DNA from: Clostridia bacterium
GTDB lineage: Bacteria; Bacillota; Clostridia; Oscillospirales; Acutalibacteraceae
Assembly (NCBI GenBank): GCA_017475765.1
Contig: JAFVEY010000055.1
Location: 1 to 64,000 of the forward strand
Direction of reading: 5' to 3'
DNA length: 64,000 nt
In this document: piece by piece, positions 17,530 to 26,539 of the stretch
Numbering within the stretch: the stretch's first letter is position 1
Layout of the letters: each line of letters begins with the position of its first letter
Translations under genes and position numbers: made by a program
Notes under the pieces: generated by a model
Seen by the model: only the letters and a program-made list of their open reading frames with translations
What the model was told of the DNA's origin: nothing
Databases searched by the model: none

Positions 17530-18030
17530 ATGAATATATTTAATATTATTATCATTGTTGATTATACGCTGGTTTTCATTGTTATATGCGGTCTTTCGAC
17601 AACGGATGTTCAGCGGCTTCTCAAGGGCTCAACAACCAATATCGTCTCAAAAAACTGCTGTTGTGACAGCTGCGGGTATGTGATACCGCTGAAAGATCAG
17701 ATCCCGGTTGTGTCTTATTTGCTCAGCAAGGGACGGTGCAGAAACTGCGGCGCCCCAATTCCGAAGGGTCAGACCTGTCAGGAAGCATTTTTATTTGTAT
17801 CGTTTATGCTAATCGGGATATTGACCGGATTTAAAACCGTATCTGTCATCATTGATTTTGTGTATTATGAATTATATAAACTGGTTGTTATTATTGTAAA
17901 AAACAGACGGAGGGACGATTTCGGCAGACAGCTATTACTCTCTCTTCTGTTGAATCTTGTGATTTTTTCGGCAATCGGTCTGTTTATCTTTGCTGCTGAT
18001 ATGGCAGCAGAAAGAATCATCTGTCAATAA
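17530..18030 (+). CDS. Orphan prepilin-peptidase N-terminal (DiS-P-DiS) domain membrane protein
   Basis: A 166-residue protein with a membrane segment at about 5-22. A zinc-ribbon-like loop follows: CCCDSCGYVIPLKDQIPVVSYL, broken here as CCCDSCG, IPLKDQIPVVSYL, then GRCRNCGAPIPKGQTCQE. This is the signature of the N-terminal domain of type IV prepilin peptidases (peptidase A24 N-terminal). Two further membrane segments lie at about 84-110 and 132-157. The catalytic A24 domain with its two Asp residues is absent, so it is not expected to cleave prepilins alone. The ATG at 17530 was preferred over an upstream TTG because AGGA is suitably spaced. It is a single gene between two terminators. Confidence 0.7.
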   Translation: MNIFNIIIIVDYTLVFIVICGLSTTDVQRLLKGSTTNIVSKNCCCDSCGYVIPLKDQIPVVSYLLSKGRCRNCGAPIPKGQTCQEAFLFVSFMLIGILTGFKTVSVIIDFVYYELYKLVVIIVKNRRRDDFGRQLLLSLLLNLVIFSAIGLFIFAADMAAERIICQ

Positions 18031-18256
18031 AACAGCAGTATAAAAAGGCGTGACTGTCAATGAAATCAGTTATGCTTTTTTGCATTTTTTGGTAATTTGT
18101 CTTGCGTAATTTTCATTTAATATTCTGTAACAGAACTAAAAATTGCTTTTTGATTTGTACAGGCAATATTTTTCAGGGTATATTGCATAAACAGGCGCAT
18201 GGATCTGACAAATATTTATCATTATGGAAGATTTTTTGCAAGTTTGATAAAAAAAC
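18031..18256 (+). other. Gap before the gltB promoter
   Basis: It contains the terminator of the preceding gene and then AT-rich sequence without a convincing frame. Confidence 0.4.
18042..18082 (+). terminator. Terminator after the orphan DiS-P-DiS gene
   Basis: AAAGGCGTGACTG pairs with CAGTTATGCTTTT (with G-T pairs), followed by a T-run. Confidence 0.65.
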
Positions 18257-18285
18257 TTGCATTTTTGTTGTAATGGTGTTATAAT
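18257..18285 (+). promoter_or_regulatory. Promoter of gltBD
   Basis: TTGCAT and a perfect TATAAT are 17 bases apart. The predicted leader is about 195 bases long, which leaves room for regulation, but I cannot assign a known RNA family to it. Confidence 0.65.
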
Positions 18286-18487
18286 GTCTATGTTGCACGA
18301 ATCGGGGATAGATGATGATTTCGCTGAATAGGATTAATTCGGAAATATCAATAGGTACGGAAATCGTTTGCAGGAAAAATAATGAATTGTTTCAAATGAA
18401 CATTTTGACTTTGAATAATTCATAATCCCGGTTCGTAATTATCAGAAAGAGATGCGGCGGTGCCGGATCATGAAAGGGTGAACAAGT

Positions 18488-21400
18488 ATGCAGATGGAAG
18501 AAGAAAGAGCCTGTTCAAAGCTTTATTCTCCGGCGTTTGAACATGATAACTGCGGTATAGGTGCAGTTGTCAATATTAAGGGTATCAAATCACATGATAC
18601 GGTTGACAACGCTTTGACAATTGTAGAAACGCTTGAACACAGAGCAGGTAAGGATGCAGAGGGCAAGACCGGTGACGGCGTTGGTATTCTGCTCCAGATT
18701 TCGCATAAATTTTTCAAAAAGGCAGCAAAGGCTGATCTGGGAATTACACTCAGTTCGGAAAGGGATTATGCAGTCGGTATGTTCTTCTTTCCGCAGAACG
18801 AGCTTGCAAGAAATCAGGCTAAGAAGATGTTTGAGATCATTGCGGCAAAAGAGGGACTGGAAGTTCTCGGATGGCGTGTGGTTCCGTCTAGACCCGAAGT
18901 GCTCGGTCACAGAGCAGTTGAATGTATGCCTGCAATTATACAGTGCTTTATCAAGCGCCCGGCAGATGTGAAAAAGGGTATAGACTTCGACAGAAGACTT
19001 TATGTTGCAAGAAGAGTTTTTGAGCAGTCCAATGAGGATACCTATGTTGTTTCGCTTTCCAGCAGAACCATTGTGTATAAGGGTATGTTCCTTGTCGGAG
19101 ATCTCAGAAACTTTTTCCTTGACCTTCAGGATCCTGACTATGAATCTGCTATTGCTATGGTTCATTCCAGATTTTCCACCAACACCAATCCGAGCTGGCA
19201 GAGAGCACATCCTAACCGTATGATGGTGCATAACGGCGAGATCAATACCATCAGAGGAAATGCTGACAAGATGCTTGCCCGTGAAGAAAATATGAGATCC
19301 GATCACCTTAAAGGCAATCTCGATAAGGTTATTCCTGTTGTAAATACAGAGGGTTCGGATTCGGCAATGCTTGACAATACGCTTGAATTTCTTGTGATGA
19401 GCGGTATGGATCTTCCGCTTGCGGTGATGATCACCATTCCTGAACCTTGGGATAACAATAAATCCATGAGTCAGAAGAAAAGGGATTTTTATCAGTACTA
19501 TGCAACCATGATGGAGCCTTGGGACGGTCCCGCTTCGATACTTTTCTCGGACGGCGATATCATGGGTGCCGTTCTTGACAGAAACGGACTCAGACCATCA
19601 AGATATTATATTACTGACGACGGAAACCTCATTCTTTCATCTGAGGTGGGCGCACTTCCTGTACCGCCCGAAAAGATAGTTACGAAGGAAAGACTCCGCC
19701 CCGGAAAAATGCTTCTTGTCGATACTGTAAAGGGCAGACTGATCGATGATGAAGAGCTTAAGGAATATTATGCCGGCAGACAGCCCTACGGCGAATGGCT
19801 CGACAGCAATCTCGTGCGTCTGAAGGATCTCAAGATTCCGAACATGAAGGTCGAGGAACACAGCATAGAGGACAGAAAGCGCCTCCAAAAAGCATTCGGC
19901 TATACTTATGAAGAAGTAATGACGGCAATTCTTCCGATGGCTAAAAACGCTTCGGAGGCTATCTGCGCAATGGGTACGGACAGTCCTCTGGCAGTACTTT
20001 CCAATCAGCCGCAGCCGCTGTTCAACTATTTCAAACAGCTTTTTGCTCAGGTTACGAATCCGCCGATTGACGCAATCCGTGAAGAAATTGTGACAGCAAG
20101 CAGCGTGTTTATCGGCAGAGCGGGCGATATACTGGAAGAAAAACCAGATAACTGTCAGGCAATGAAGATCATCAATCCGATCCTTACCTCGACAGATATC
20201 CTCAAAATCAAAAATCTCCATAAGCCCGGCTTTAAATCGGTAGTGATTCCGATACTTTATTATAAAAATACAAGACTTTCAAAGGCTATCAACAGACTTT
20301 TTATAGAAGCAGATAAGGCGTATAACGAAGGTGCGACCATTCTTATCCTCTCCGACAGAGGAGTTGACGAAAATCACCTTGCCATTCCGTCACTTCTTGC
20401 GGTATCGGCGCTTCATCAGCACCTTGTTGTGACAAAGAGAAGAACTTCTCTTGCAATCGTTCTCGAAAGCGGCGAACCCAGAGAGATACATCACTTCGCA
20501 ACACTTCTCGGATACGGCGCTTCTGCTATCAATCCGTATCTTGCACAGGAAACTATCCACGAGCTGATCAACGATGATCTTCTTGATAAGGATTATTATG
20601 CCGCTGTGGACGACTATAACAGCGCTGTCCTTCACGGAATCATCAAGATCGCATCGAAAATGGGCATTTCCACCATCCGTTCCTATCAGGGTTCACAGAT
20701 ATTTGAAGCGATCGGAATCGGTTCGGATGTTATCGACAAATACTTTACCGGAACTGTCAGCAGAATCGGCGGTATCACTCTTAAGGATATTGAGGATAAT
20801 GTGGACAGACTTCATACGGCTGCTTTTGATCCGCTCGGACTCGGAACGGATAATCAGCTGGAAGCTCAGGGAAGTCATAAATTCAGAAGCGGCAAGGAAG
20901 AGCATCTCTATAATCCTATGTCGATCTATCTTCTCCAGAAGGCAACAAGAACAGGCGATTATGAAACCTTCAAGCAGTATACAAAGTTGATATCCGAGCA
21001 GCTTGATCCTGTCAGCATAAGAGGTCTTATGGACTTCAATTATGCGGAAACGCCTGTTCCGATCGAAGAAGTAGAAAGTGTCGAGAGTATTGTTAAGCGT
21101 TTCAAAACAGGCGCTATGTCTTACGGATCGATATCTCAGGAGGCTCACGAGGCTCTTGCACTTGCAATGAATCAGCTGCAGGGAAAATCCAATTCGGGCG
21201 AGGGCGGCGAAAGTCCCGACAGAATCGCAACAAAGGGTACGAAGAACGACCGCTGTTCCGCTATCAAACAGGTTGCTTCAGGACGCTTCGGTGTAACTTC
21301 AAGTTATCTGAATTCTGCAAAAGAGATACAGATCAAAATGGCACAGGGCGCAAAGCCCGGCGAAGGCGGACATCTCCCCGGAGCAAAGGTTTACCCGTGG

Positions 21401-23032
21401 ATTGCAAAAACAAGACATTCTACTCCGGGCGTATCGCTCATATCACCGCCGCCTCACCATGATATCTATTCGATCGAGGATCTTGCACAGCTGATATATG
21501 ATCTGAAAAATGCCAATAAGGATGCAAGGATCTCTGTAAAGCTGGTTTCTGAGTGCGGTGTCGGAACAGTCGCTGCAGGTGTTGCAAAGGCAGGTGCAGG
21601 ATGTATTCTGATTTCAGGATCGGACGGCGGCACAGGTGCAGCTCCGAGAAACTCTATCTATAATGCCGGTCTGCCTTGGGAGCTTGGTCTTGCCGAAGCT
21701 CATCAGACACTTATACAGAACGGTCTGAGAAATAAAGTCGTTATCGAAACTGACGGTAAGCTGATGACAGGCAGAGATGTTGCCATCGCTGCTATGCTCG
21801 GCGCAGAAGAATTCGGCTTTGCGACTGCTCCGCTGATTGCGCTAGGATGTGCCATGATGAGAGTTTGCAATCTTGATACCTGTCCGTTCGGCGTTGCAAC
21901 ACAGAATCCCGAACTGAGGAAGAAATTCCCCGGCAAGCCCGAATATGTTGTCAACTTCATGCTCTTCATTGCAGAGGAACTCAGAGAGTATATGTCCAGA
22001 CTCGGTGTAAGAACGCTTGATGAGCTGGTGGGAAGAGTAGATCTTCTGAAAAGAAAGGACGGCATAAAGGGAAGAGCGGCTTATGTTGATCTGAGCAATA
22101 TACTGAATAATGATTTTGCCGGAGAAAAAATAGAATATACAGAAAAGAATCCGTATAATTTCGAGCTTGAAAAAACACTTGACGAAAAAGTACTTATCAA
22201 GCAGCTTATGCCGGCACTTAAGAAAAAACAGAAAAAGACAATAAGCGTTGAGGTTAAAAATACAGATCGTTCCTTTGGTACAATGTTCGGTTCCGAAATC
22301 ACAAAGCATTGTACGGGAGCTATTGAAGAAGATATGTATACGGTAAAATGCAGCGGTTCGGGCGGTCAGAGCTTCGGTGCGTTCATCCCGAAGGGACTCA
22401 GACTGGAGCTTGTCGGCGATTCAAACGATTACTTCGGCAAGGGACTTTCAGGCGGTAAACTGGTTGTTTATCCTCCGAAGGAGAGCAATTTCGAAGCATC
22501 CGAAAATATCATTATCGGTAATGTTGCCCTTTATGGTGCAACAAGCGGAAAGGCATTCATCAACGGCGTTGCCGGTGAGCGTTTTTGTGTCAGAAATTCA
22601 GGTGCGGTTGCCGTAGTCGAAGGTGTGGGAGATCACGGCTGTGAATATATGACAGGCGGAAGAGTGGTTGTACTCGGCAAAACAGGCAAAAACTTTGCGG
22701 CAGGTATGTCGGGCGGTATTGCTTATGTTCTGGATGAGGACAGAGATCTCTACACAAAGCTCAACAAGGAAATGGTAGAATTTTCCGAGCTTAGCGAAAA
22801 GTACGATATCCTTGAGCTGAAAGAGCTGATTGAAGAACACGTTGCTGCAACCGGTTCGGCAAAGGGCAAGAGAATACTTGATGATTTTGAGAGTTATATC
22901 CCGAAATTCAAGAAGATCATACCGCACGATTATAAGAAAATGATGGCTGCTATTGCTTCATTTGAGGAAAAGGGTCTTTCACCTGAACAGGCACAGATAG
23001 AAGCATTCTATAAGATCGTAAAGCACAAATAA
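18488..23032 (+). CDS. gltB: Glutamate synthase (NADPH) large subunit
   Basis: A 1514-residue GOGAT alpha chain, the full family length. It makes two glutamates from glutamine and 2-oxoglutarate. The class II amidotransferase nucleophile is Cys22 in HDNCGIGAVV, so a 21-residue propeptide must be removed. The central domain and the FMN/2-oxoglutarate domain (GAMSYGSISQEAHEALA; GEGGESPDR) follow. The 3Fe-4S cluster Cys lie in CAMMRVCNLDTCPFG near residue 1121. The C-terminal beta-helix repeats are rich in Gly (GGQSFGAF, GGRVVVLG). The ATG follows AAAGGGTG. gltD starts 13 bases downstream. Confidence 0.97.
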   Translation: MQMEEERACSKLYSPAFEHDNCGIGAVVNIKGIKSHDTVDNALTIVETLEHRAGKDAEGKTGDGVGILLQISHKFFKKAAKADLGITLSSERDYAVGMFFFPQNELARNQAKKMFEIIAAKEGLEVLGWRVVPSRPEVLGHRAVECMPAIIQCFIKRPADVKKGIDFDRRLYVARRVFEQSNEDTYVVSLSSRTIVYKGMFLVGDLRNFFLDLQDPDYESAIAMVHSRFSTNTNPSWQRAHPNRMMVHNGEINTIRGNADKMLAREENMRSDHLKGNLDKVIPVVNTEGSDSAMLDNTLEFLVMSGMDLPLAVMITIPEPWDNNKSMSQKKRDFYQYYATMMEPWDGPASILFSDGDIMGAVLDRNGLRPSRYYITDDGNLILSSEVGALPVPPEKIVTKERLRPGKMLLVDTVKGRLIDDEELKEYYAGRQPYGEWLDSNLVRLKDLKIPNMKVEEHSIEDRKRLQKAFGYTYEEVMTAILPMAKNASEAICAMGTDSPLAVLSNQPQPLFNYFKQLFAQVTNPPIDAIREEIVTASSVFIGRAGDILEEKPDNCQAMKIINPILTSTDILKIKNLHKPGFKSVVIPILYYKNTRLSKAINRLFIEADKAYNEGATILILSDRGVDENHLAIPSLLAVSALHQHLVVTKRRTSLAIVLESGEPREIHHFATLLGYGASAINPYLAQETIHELINDDLLDKDYYAAVDDYNSAVLHGIIKIASKMGISTIRSYQGSQIFEAIGIGSDVIDKYFTGTVSRIGGITLKDIEDNVDRLHTAAFDPLGLGTDNQLEAQGSHKFRSGKEEHLYNPMSIYLLQKATRTGDYETFKQYTKLISEQLDPVSIRGLMDFNYAETPVPIEEVESVESIVKRFKTGAMSYGSISQEAHEALALAMNQLQGKSNSGEGGESPDRIATKGTKNDRCSAIKQVASGRFGVTSSYLNSAKEIQIKMAQGAKPGEGGHLPGAKVYPWIAKTRHSTPGVSLISPPPHHDIYSIEDLAQLIYDLKNANKDARISVKLVSECGVGTVAAGVAKAGAGCILISGSDGGTGAAPRNSIYNAGLPWELGLAEAHQTLIQNGLRNKVVIETDGKLMTGRDVAIAAMLGAEEFGFATAPLIALGCAMMRVCNLDTCPFGVATQNPELRKKFPGKPEYVVNFMLFIAEELREYMSRLGVRTLDELVGRVDLLKRKDGIKGRAAYVDLSNILNNDFAGEKIEYTEKNPYNFELEKTLDEKVLIKQLMPALKKKQKKTISVEVKNTDRSFGTMFGSEITKHCTGAIEEDMYTVKCSGSGGQSFGAFIPKGLRLELVGDSNDYFGKGLSGGKLVVYPPKESNFEASENIIIGNVALYGATSGKAFINGVAGERFCVRNSGAVAVVEGVGDHGCEYMTGGRVVVLGKTGKNFAAGMSGGIAYVLDEDRDLYTKLNKEMVEFSELSEKYDILELKELIEEHVAATGSAKGKRILDDFESYIPKFKKIIPHDYKKMMAAIASFEEKGLSPEQAQIEAFYKIVKHK

Positions 23033-23045
23033 GGAGGGGATTGGA

Positions 23046-24530
23046 ATGGGAAAGCCAACAGGATTTATGGAATATGACAGAACCGATTTTGAAGCTGAAT
23101 CGGTAAGCGAACGCATAAAGCATTATAATGAATTTCATACTGCCCTCCCTGCCGAAGATCAGCGCAGACAGGCGGCAAGGTGCATGGAATGCGGAGTACC
23201 GTTCTGCCAGTCGGGACTTGTTCTCGGCGGCATGATGACGGGCTGCCCGCTGAATAACCTTATTCCGGAATGGAACGATCTCGTTTTCAAGGGATGCTGG
23301 GAAAAGGCTTATGACAGACTCAGAAAGACCAATAATTTTCCGGAGTTTACTTCCAGAGTTTGTCCGGCACTTTGTGAAAAAGCCTGCACCTGCGGCGCTA
23401 ACGGAGATGCCGTTACAGTCAGGTCAAACGAGTATGCTATCGTGGAGAGAGCTTATTCGGAGGGTTATGCGACACCCAATCCGCCGAAGGTAAGAACCGG
23501 CAAAAAAATTGCGGTGATCGGTTCAGGTCCTTCCGGACTGGCGGCAGCTGACCAGCTTAACAAAAGAGGACACAGCGTTACGGTATTTGAGCGTTCCGAC
23601 AGAATAGGCGGACTGCTGATGTACGGTATTCCTAATATGAAATTGGAAAAGCATATTATTGAGAGAAGAAAAGCAATCATGGAAGAGGAGGGCATTGTTT
23701 TCAAAACAGGCTGTGATATCGGAAACAATGTCAGCGCCGAGGAAATTCTCAAGGAATTTGACAGCGTGATCCTTGCCTGCGGAGCTTCTCAGCCGAGAGA
23801 TATCAATGTCAGCGGCAGAGATGCAAAGGGAATATACTTTGCGGTTGATTTCCTGAAATCTACAACCAGATCGCTCCTTGACAATGATCTTGCTGACGGA
23901 ACCTACATTTCCGCCAAGGGAAAGAATGTCATTGTTATCGGCGGCGGAGATACGGGAAATGACTGTGTGGGTACAAGTGTCAGACATGGCGCCAAAAGTA
24001 TCCTCCAGCTTGAAATGATGCCGAAGCTCCCCGATAAGAGAACCGAAAACAATCCATGGCCCGAATATCCGAGAGTATGTAAGACAGATTACGGTCAGGA
24101 AGAGGCAATCGGCGTATTCGGAAACGACCCCAGAGTTTATCAGACAACTGTCAAGGAATTTCTTTCCGACGGTGAAGGAAATCTGAATGGCGTTGTGCTG
24201 GTAAAGCTCAGACCTGAAAAGGATCCATCAAGCGGAAGAACAGTTATGAAGCAGATCGAGGGTTCGGAATACACGGTGGCAGCCGAGCTTGTACTGATTG
24301 CGGCAGGCTTTGTCGGAGCGCAGGATTATGTTGCTCAGGCTTTCGGCGTTGAAAAGACCGCAAGAGGCAATGTTGCGTCAGAGGAAGGAACGCATAAGAC
24401 CAATTCCGATAAGGTTTTTGTCTGCGGAGATATGCACCTCGGTCAGTCGCTGGTCGTAAGAGCGATCAGAGAGGGCAGAGATGCAGCAAGAGAGGTTGAC
24501 GAAACTCTGATGGGTTATACCAATCTTTGA
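23046..24530 (+). CDS. gltD: Glutamate synthase small subunit
   Basis: A 494-residue beta subunit that passes electrons from NADPH to the large subunit. The N-terminal Cys-rich part (CMECGVPFCQSG; GCPLNNLIPEWNDLV) provides ligands for [4Fe-4S] clusters. The FAD site is IGSGPSGLAAADQL with FERSDRIGGLL, and the NAD(P)H site is VIGGGDTGNDCVG. The C-terminal flavin motif is KVFVCGDMHLGQSLVV. AAGGAGGGG precedes the ATG. It is the last gene of the two-gene operon. Confidence 0.97.
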   Translation: MGKPTGFMEYDRTDFEAESVSERIKHYNEFHTALPAEDQRRQAARCMECGVPFCQSGLVLGGMMTGCPLNNLIPEWNDLVFKGCWEKAYDRLRKTNNFPEFTSRVCPALCEKACTCGANGDAVTVRSNEYAIVERAYSEGYATPNPPKVRTGKKIAVIGSGPSGLAAADQLNKRGHSVTVFERSDRIGGLLMYGIPNMKLEKHIIERRKAIMEEEGIVFKTGCDIGNNVSAEEILKEFDSVILACGASQPRDINVSGRDAKGIYFAVDFLKSTTRSLLDNDLADGTYISAKGKNVIVIGGGDTGNDCVGTSVRHGAKSILQLEMMPKLPDKRTENNPWPEYPRVCKTDYGQEEAIGVFGNDPRVYQTTVKEFLSDGEGNLNGVVLVKLRPEKDPSSGRTVMKQIEGSEYTVAAELVLIAAGFVGAQDYVAQAFGVEKTARGNVASEEGTHKTNSDKVFVCGDMHLGQSLVVRAIREGRDAAREVDETLMGYTNL

Positions 24531-24553
24531 GATAACATATATTTGATAATACC

Positions 24554-24596
24554 CGGAGATGCTGTAATAAAAACAGTATCTCCGCTTTATTTTTTA
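24554..24596 (+). terminator. Terminator of gltBD
   Basis: CGGAGATGCTGT pairs with ACAGTATCTCCG, followed by CTTTATTTTTT. Confidence 0.85.
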
Positions 24597-24606
24597 TAAA
24601 AAACAC

Positions 24607-24635
24607 TTGAAAACCTATAAAACATATAGTATTAT
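24607..24635 (+). promoter_or_regulatory. Promoter of the Rrf2-type regulator
   Basis: TTGAAA and TATTAT are separated by 17 bases. The spacer contains the dyad CTATA-AAACA-TATAG, which could be an autoregulatory site. Confidence 0.5.
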
Positions 24636-24662
24636 AGTAATTGTAAAAGGGAGATGATGGGC

Positions 24663-25106
24663 TTGAGAATATCTACAAAAGGCCGTTATGCACTCAGAAT
24701 GCTTGTGGATCTGGCAGAACATAAGGATGACGGCTATATTTCACTTAAGGATATTGCAAAAAGACAGAATATATCAAAAAAATATCTTGAACAGATTGTC
24801 CCGGTGCTTAATAAAACAAAAATTCTTAAAACAAACAGGGGCTTTCAGGGAGGCTATATGCTCGGCGTTCCGCCGCATAAGTGTACTGTCGGAGATATAC
24901 TCAGACTGACAGAGGGTTCGCTTTCTCCGGTAGCGTATCTTGATGAGGATGACGATGATATCCGTGTTGATCCGAACGAGGATCCTGCTACCATATTTGT
25001 ATGGAAGGGTCTGAAAAAGGTTATCAGCGAATATCTTGACAGTATCACTCTTCAGGATATCATTGATACGAAATATGAGGCGTATGTAAACGATTATGTA
25101 ATATAA
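24663..25106 (+). CDS. Rrf2-family transcriptional regulator
   Basis: A 147-residue repressor-like protein. The N-terminal winged helix is typical: RISTKGRYALRMLVDLA, then ISLKDIAKRQNISKKYLEQI and RGFQGGYML. The start was set at the TTG at 24663, nine bases after AAAAGGGAG; it gives the conserved family start, whereas ATGs at 24654 and 24657 sit on top of the ribosome site. The region where Fe-S Rrf2 proteins such as IscR carry three Cys is acidic instead (DEDDDD) and lacks them, as in CymR-type regulators of cysteine metabolism. The next operon encodes glutamate-cysteine-ligase-type enzymes and has a dyad operator, so it is the likely target. That link is inference. Confidence 0.85.
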   Translation: MRISTKGRYALRMLVDLAEHKDDGYISLKDIAKRQNISKKYLEQIVPVLNKTKILKTNRGFQGGYMLGVPPHKCTVGDILRLTEGSLSPVAYLDEDDDDIRVDPNEDPATIFVWKGLKKVISEYLDSITLQDIIDTKYEAYVNDYVI

Positions 25107-25158
25107 TTTTCCTATGGAGAACTATAAAAAATCTTTTTTATAAAAGTATTATTAATTC

Positions 25159-25187
25159 TTGACAAGATATGGAATATGTTTTATGAT
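25159..25187 (+). promoter_or_regulatory. Promoter of the gamma-glutamyl ligase operon
   Basis: A perfect TTGACA and TATGAT are 17 bases apart, which predicts a transcript start near 25194. Confidence 0.7.
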
Positions 25188-25197
25188 AAAATCATAG

Positions 25198-25214
25198 TAA
25201 TTCGATAGGAATTA
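25198..25214 (+). promoter_or_regulatory. Dyad operator, candidate Rrf2/CymR-type site
   Basis: TAATTC-GATAG-GAATTA is a perfect 6-base inverted repeat. It lies immediately after the predicted transcription start, a position where a bound repressor would block transcription. The AATTC/GAATT arms resemble sites bound by Rrf2 proteins such as CymR. Confidence 0.5.
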
Positions 25215-25261
25215 TATGAATTAAACAATCGGACACACCGTAGGAAAGAGGTTTGACATAT

Positions 25262-26539
25262 ATGGGATTGGATTTTAACAGTACCGCAGTAAAACAGAAT
25301 ATCATCAGGGCGGAATACGGCATGGAAAAGGAAAGCCTCAGAACGGATCTCAACGGCAATCTTTCTCATACTTTGCATCCCTTTGTTGACGATCCAAATA
25401 TTGATCGTGATTTCTGCGAAAATCAGATTGAGATCATAAGTGATGTTTTTGACAATGCGGACGCACTGCTTGCACATATTGATGATATACACAATAAGAT
25501 CTATTCGGCTCTGAATGAAAGAAAAGAGCTTCTGTGGCCGTTTTCCAATCCTCCGCTGGTCAAGGGCGAGGATGATATACCTGTGGCAGGCTTCACAGGT
25601 GAGATGAGATCAAAAACAGTTTACAGGAATTATCTTGCGAAAAAATATGGAAAGATGAAGATGCTCTTCTCAGGAATACATTTCAATTTTTCATTTACGG
25701 ATGAGCTGATAACCGTTGCTGCATCTGCCGCAGGAAAAAATAAGTTTGATTTTAAAAACAGTATTTATCTTGAACTTGCCAAAAAGCTGGTGGAATATAA
25801 CTGGCTGATTGTTTATCTTACTGCCGCAAGTCCCGTTATGGATGAATCTTTCGTCAGATACAGCGGCTTCAGCGCTGAAAGTGCACATTCATATGCTTCT
25901 GTGAGGTGCAGCAGAGTGGGGTATTGGAATGATTTTATTCCGATACTGGGCTATGAAAGCATTGAGGATTATATTGTCAGCGTACAGAAGTATATTGATG
26001 CAGGTAAACTGAAATCGGTGTCCGAGCTTTATTATCCCGTAAGAATGAAACCGAGAGGCAAAAATACGCTGGAGGGACTCAGAAATGGCATTAATCACAT
26101 TGAGCTGAGAACGCTTGATCTCAATCCCTTGACAAGAGCGGGAATTTTTAAGGAGGATATCCATTTTATCCATGTGCTGATGGTATATCTTCTGAGCATT
26201 GAGAACCGGTATTCCGATGAAAACGCCCAGATCAGATCGGTTCTGAATATCAAGCGTGCAGCCATGTTTGATGATAAAAATAATCATATCGAGTTTGCAG
26301 ACGGTTCACTTCCGCTCAGGGAGGCTGCTCTCAGAGAACTTGACAGGATAAGGGTCTTTGCACAGAAATATCTGCCCGTTTATTTATATGCAGTAGAATA
26401 TCAGCAGAAAAAACTAACGGACGGCAGAAGATATGCCGAAATAGTAAAGGAACAATATTCCGATGAATTTGTACAAAAGGGAATAGAGCTTGCAAAAAGC
26501 TACTCCCATGCGCCAAAGGGGGCGGCAGTATATGTGTGA
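25262..26539 (+). CDS. gshA: Glutamate-cysteine ligase-like enzyme (GshA type)
   Basis: A 425-residue ligase-fold protein. The N-terminus has AEYGMEKESLRTDLNG and LSHTLHP, then CENQIEIISDV, the pattern of bacterial GshA and of the first half of bifunctional GshF. HFNFSF and a C-terminal HIELRTLDLNPL follow, with the usual Glu/His/Arg metal-nucleotide residues. It is shorter than E. coli GshA (about 518) and lacks the ATP-grasp glutathione synthetase part of GshF, so any product would stop at the gamma-glutamyl dipeptide. The start is the ATG at 25262, ten bases after AAAGAGG. It is the first gene of a three-gene operon. The substrate partner could be cysteine or another amine or thiol. Confidence 0.8.
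   Translation: MGLDFNSTAVKQNIIRAEYGMEKESLRTDLNGNLSHTLHPFVDDPNIDRDFCENQIEIISDVFDNADALLAHIDDIHNKIYSALNERKELLWPFSNPPLVKGEDDIPVAGFTGEMRSKTVYRNYLAKKYGKMKMLFSGIHFNFSFTDELITVAASAAGKNKFDFKNSIYLELAKKLVEYNWLIVYLTAASPVMDESFVRYSGFSAESAHSYASVRCSRVGYWNDFIPILGYESIEDYIVSVQKYIDAGKLKSVSELYYPVRMKPRGKNTLEGLRNGINHIELRTLDLNPLTRAGIFKEDIHFIHVLMVYLLSIENRYSDENAQIRSVLNIKRAAMFDDKNNHIEFADGSLPLREAALRELDRIRVFAQKYLPVYLYAVEYQQKKLTDGRRYAEIVKEQYSDEFVQKGIELAKSYSHAPKGAAVYV

Noticed and set aside
18286..18487. A possible riboswitch or tandem-hairpin nitrogen leader ahead of gltB
   Set aside because: The leader is long, but I could not find conserved motifs of glutamine riboswitches or ANTAR-type hairpins. A covariance search would be needed.
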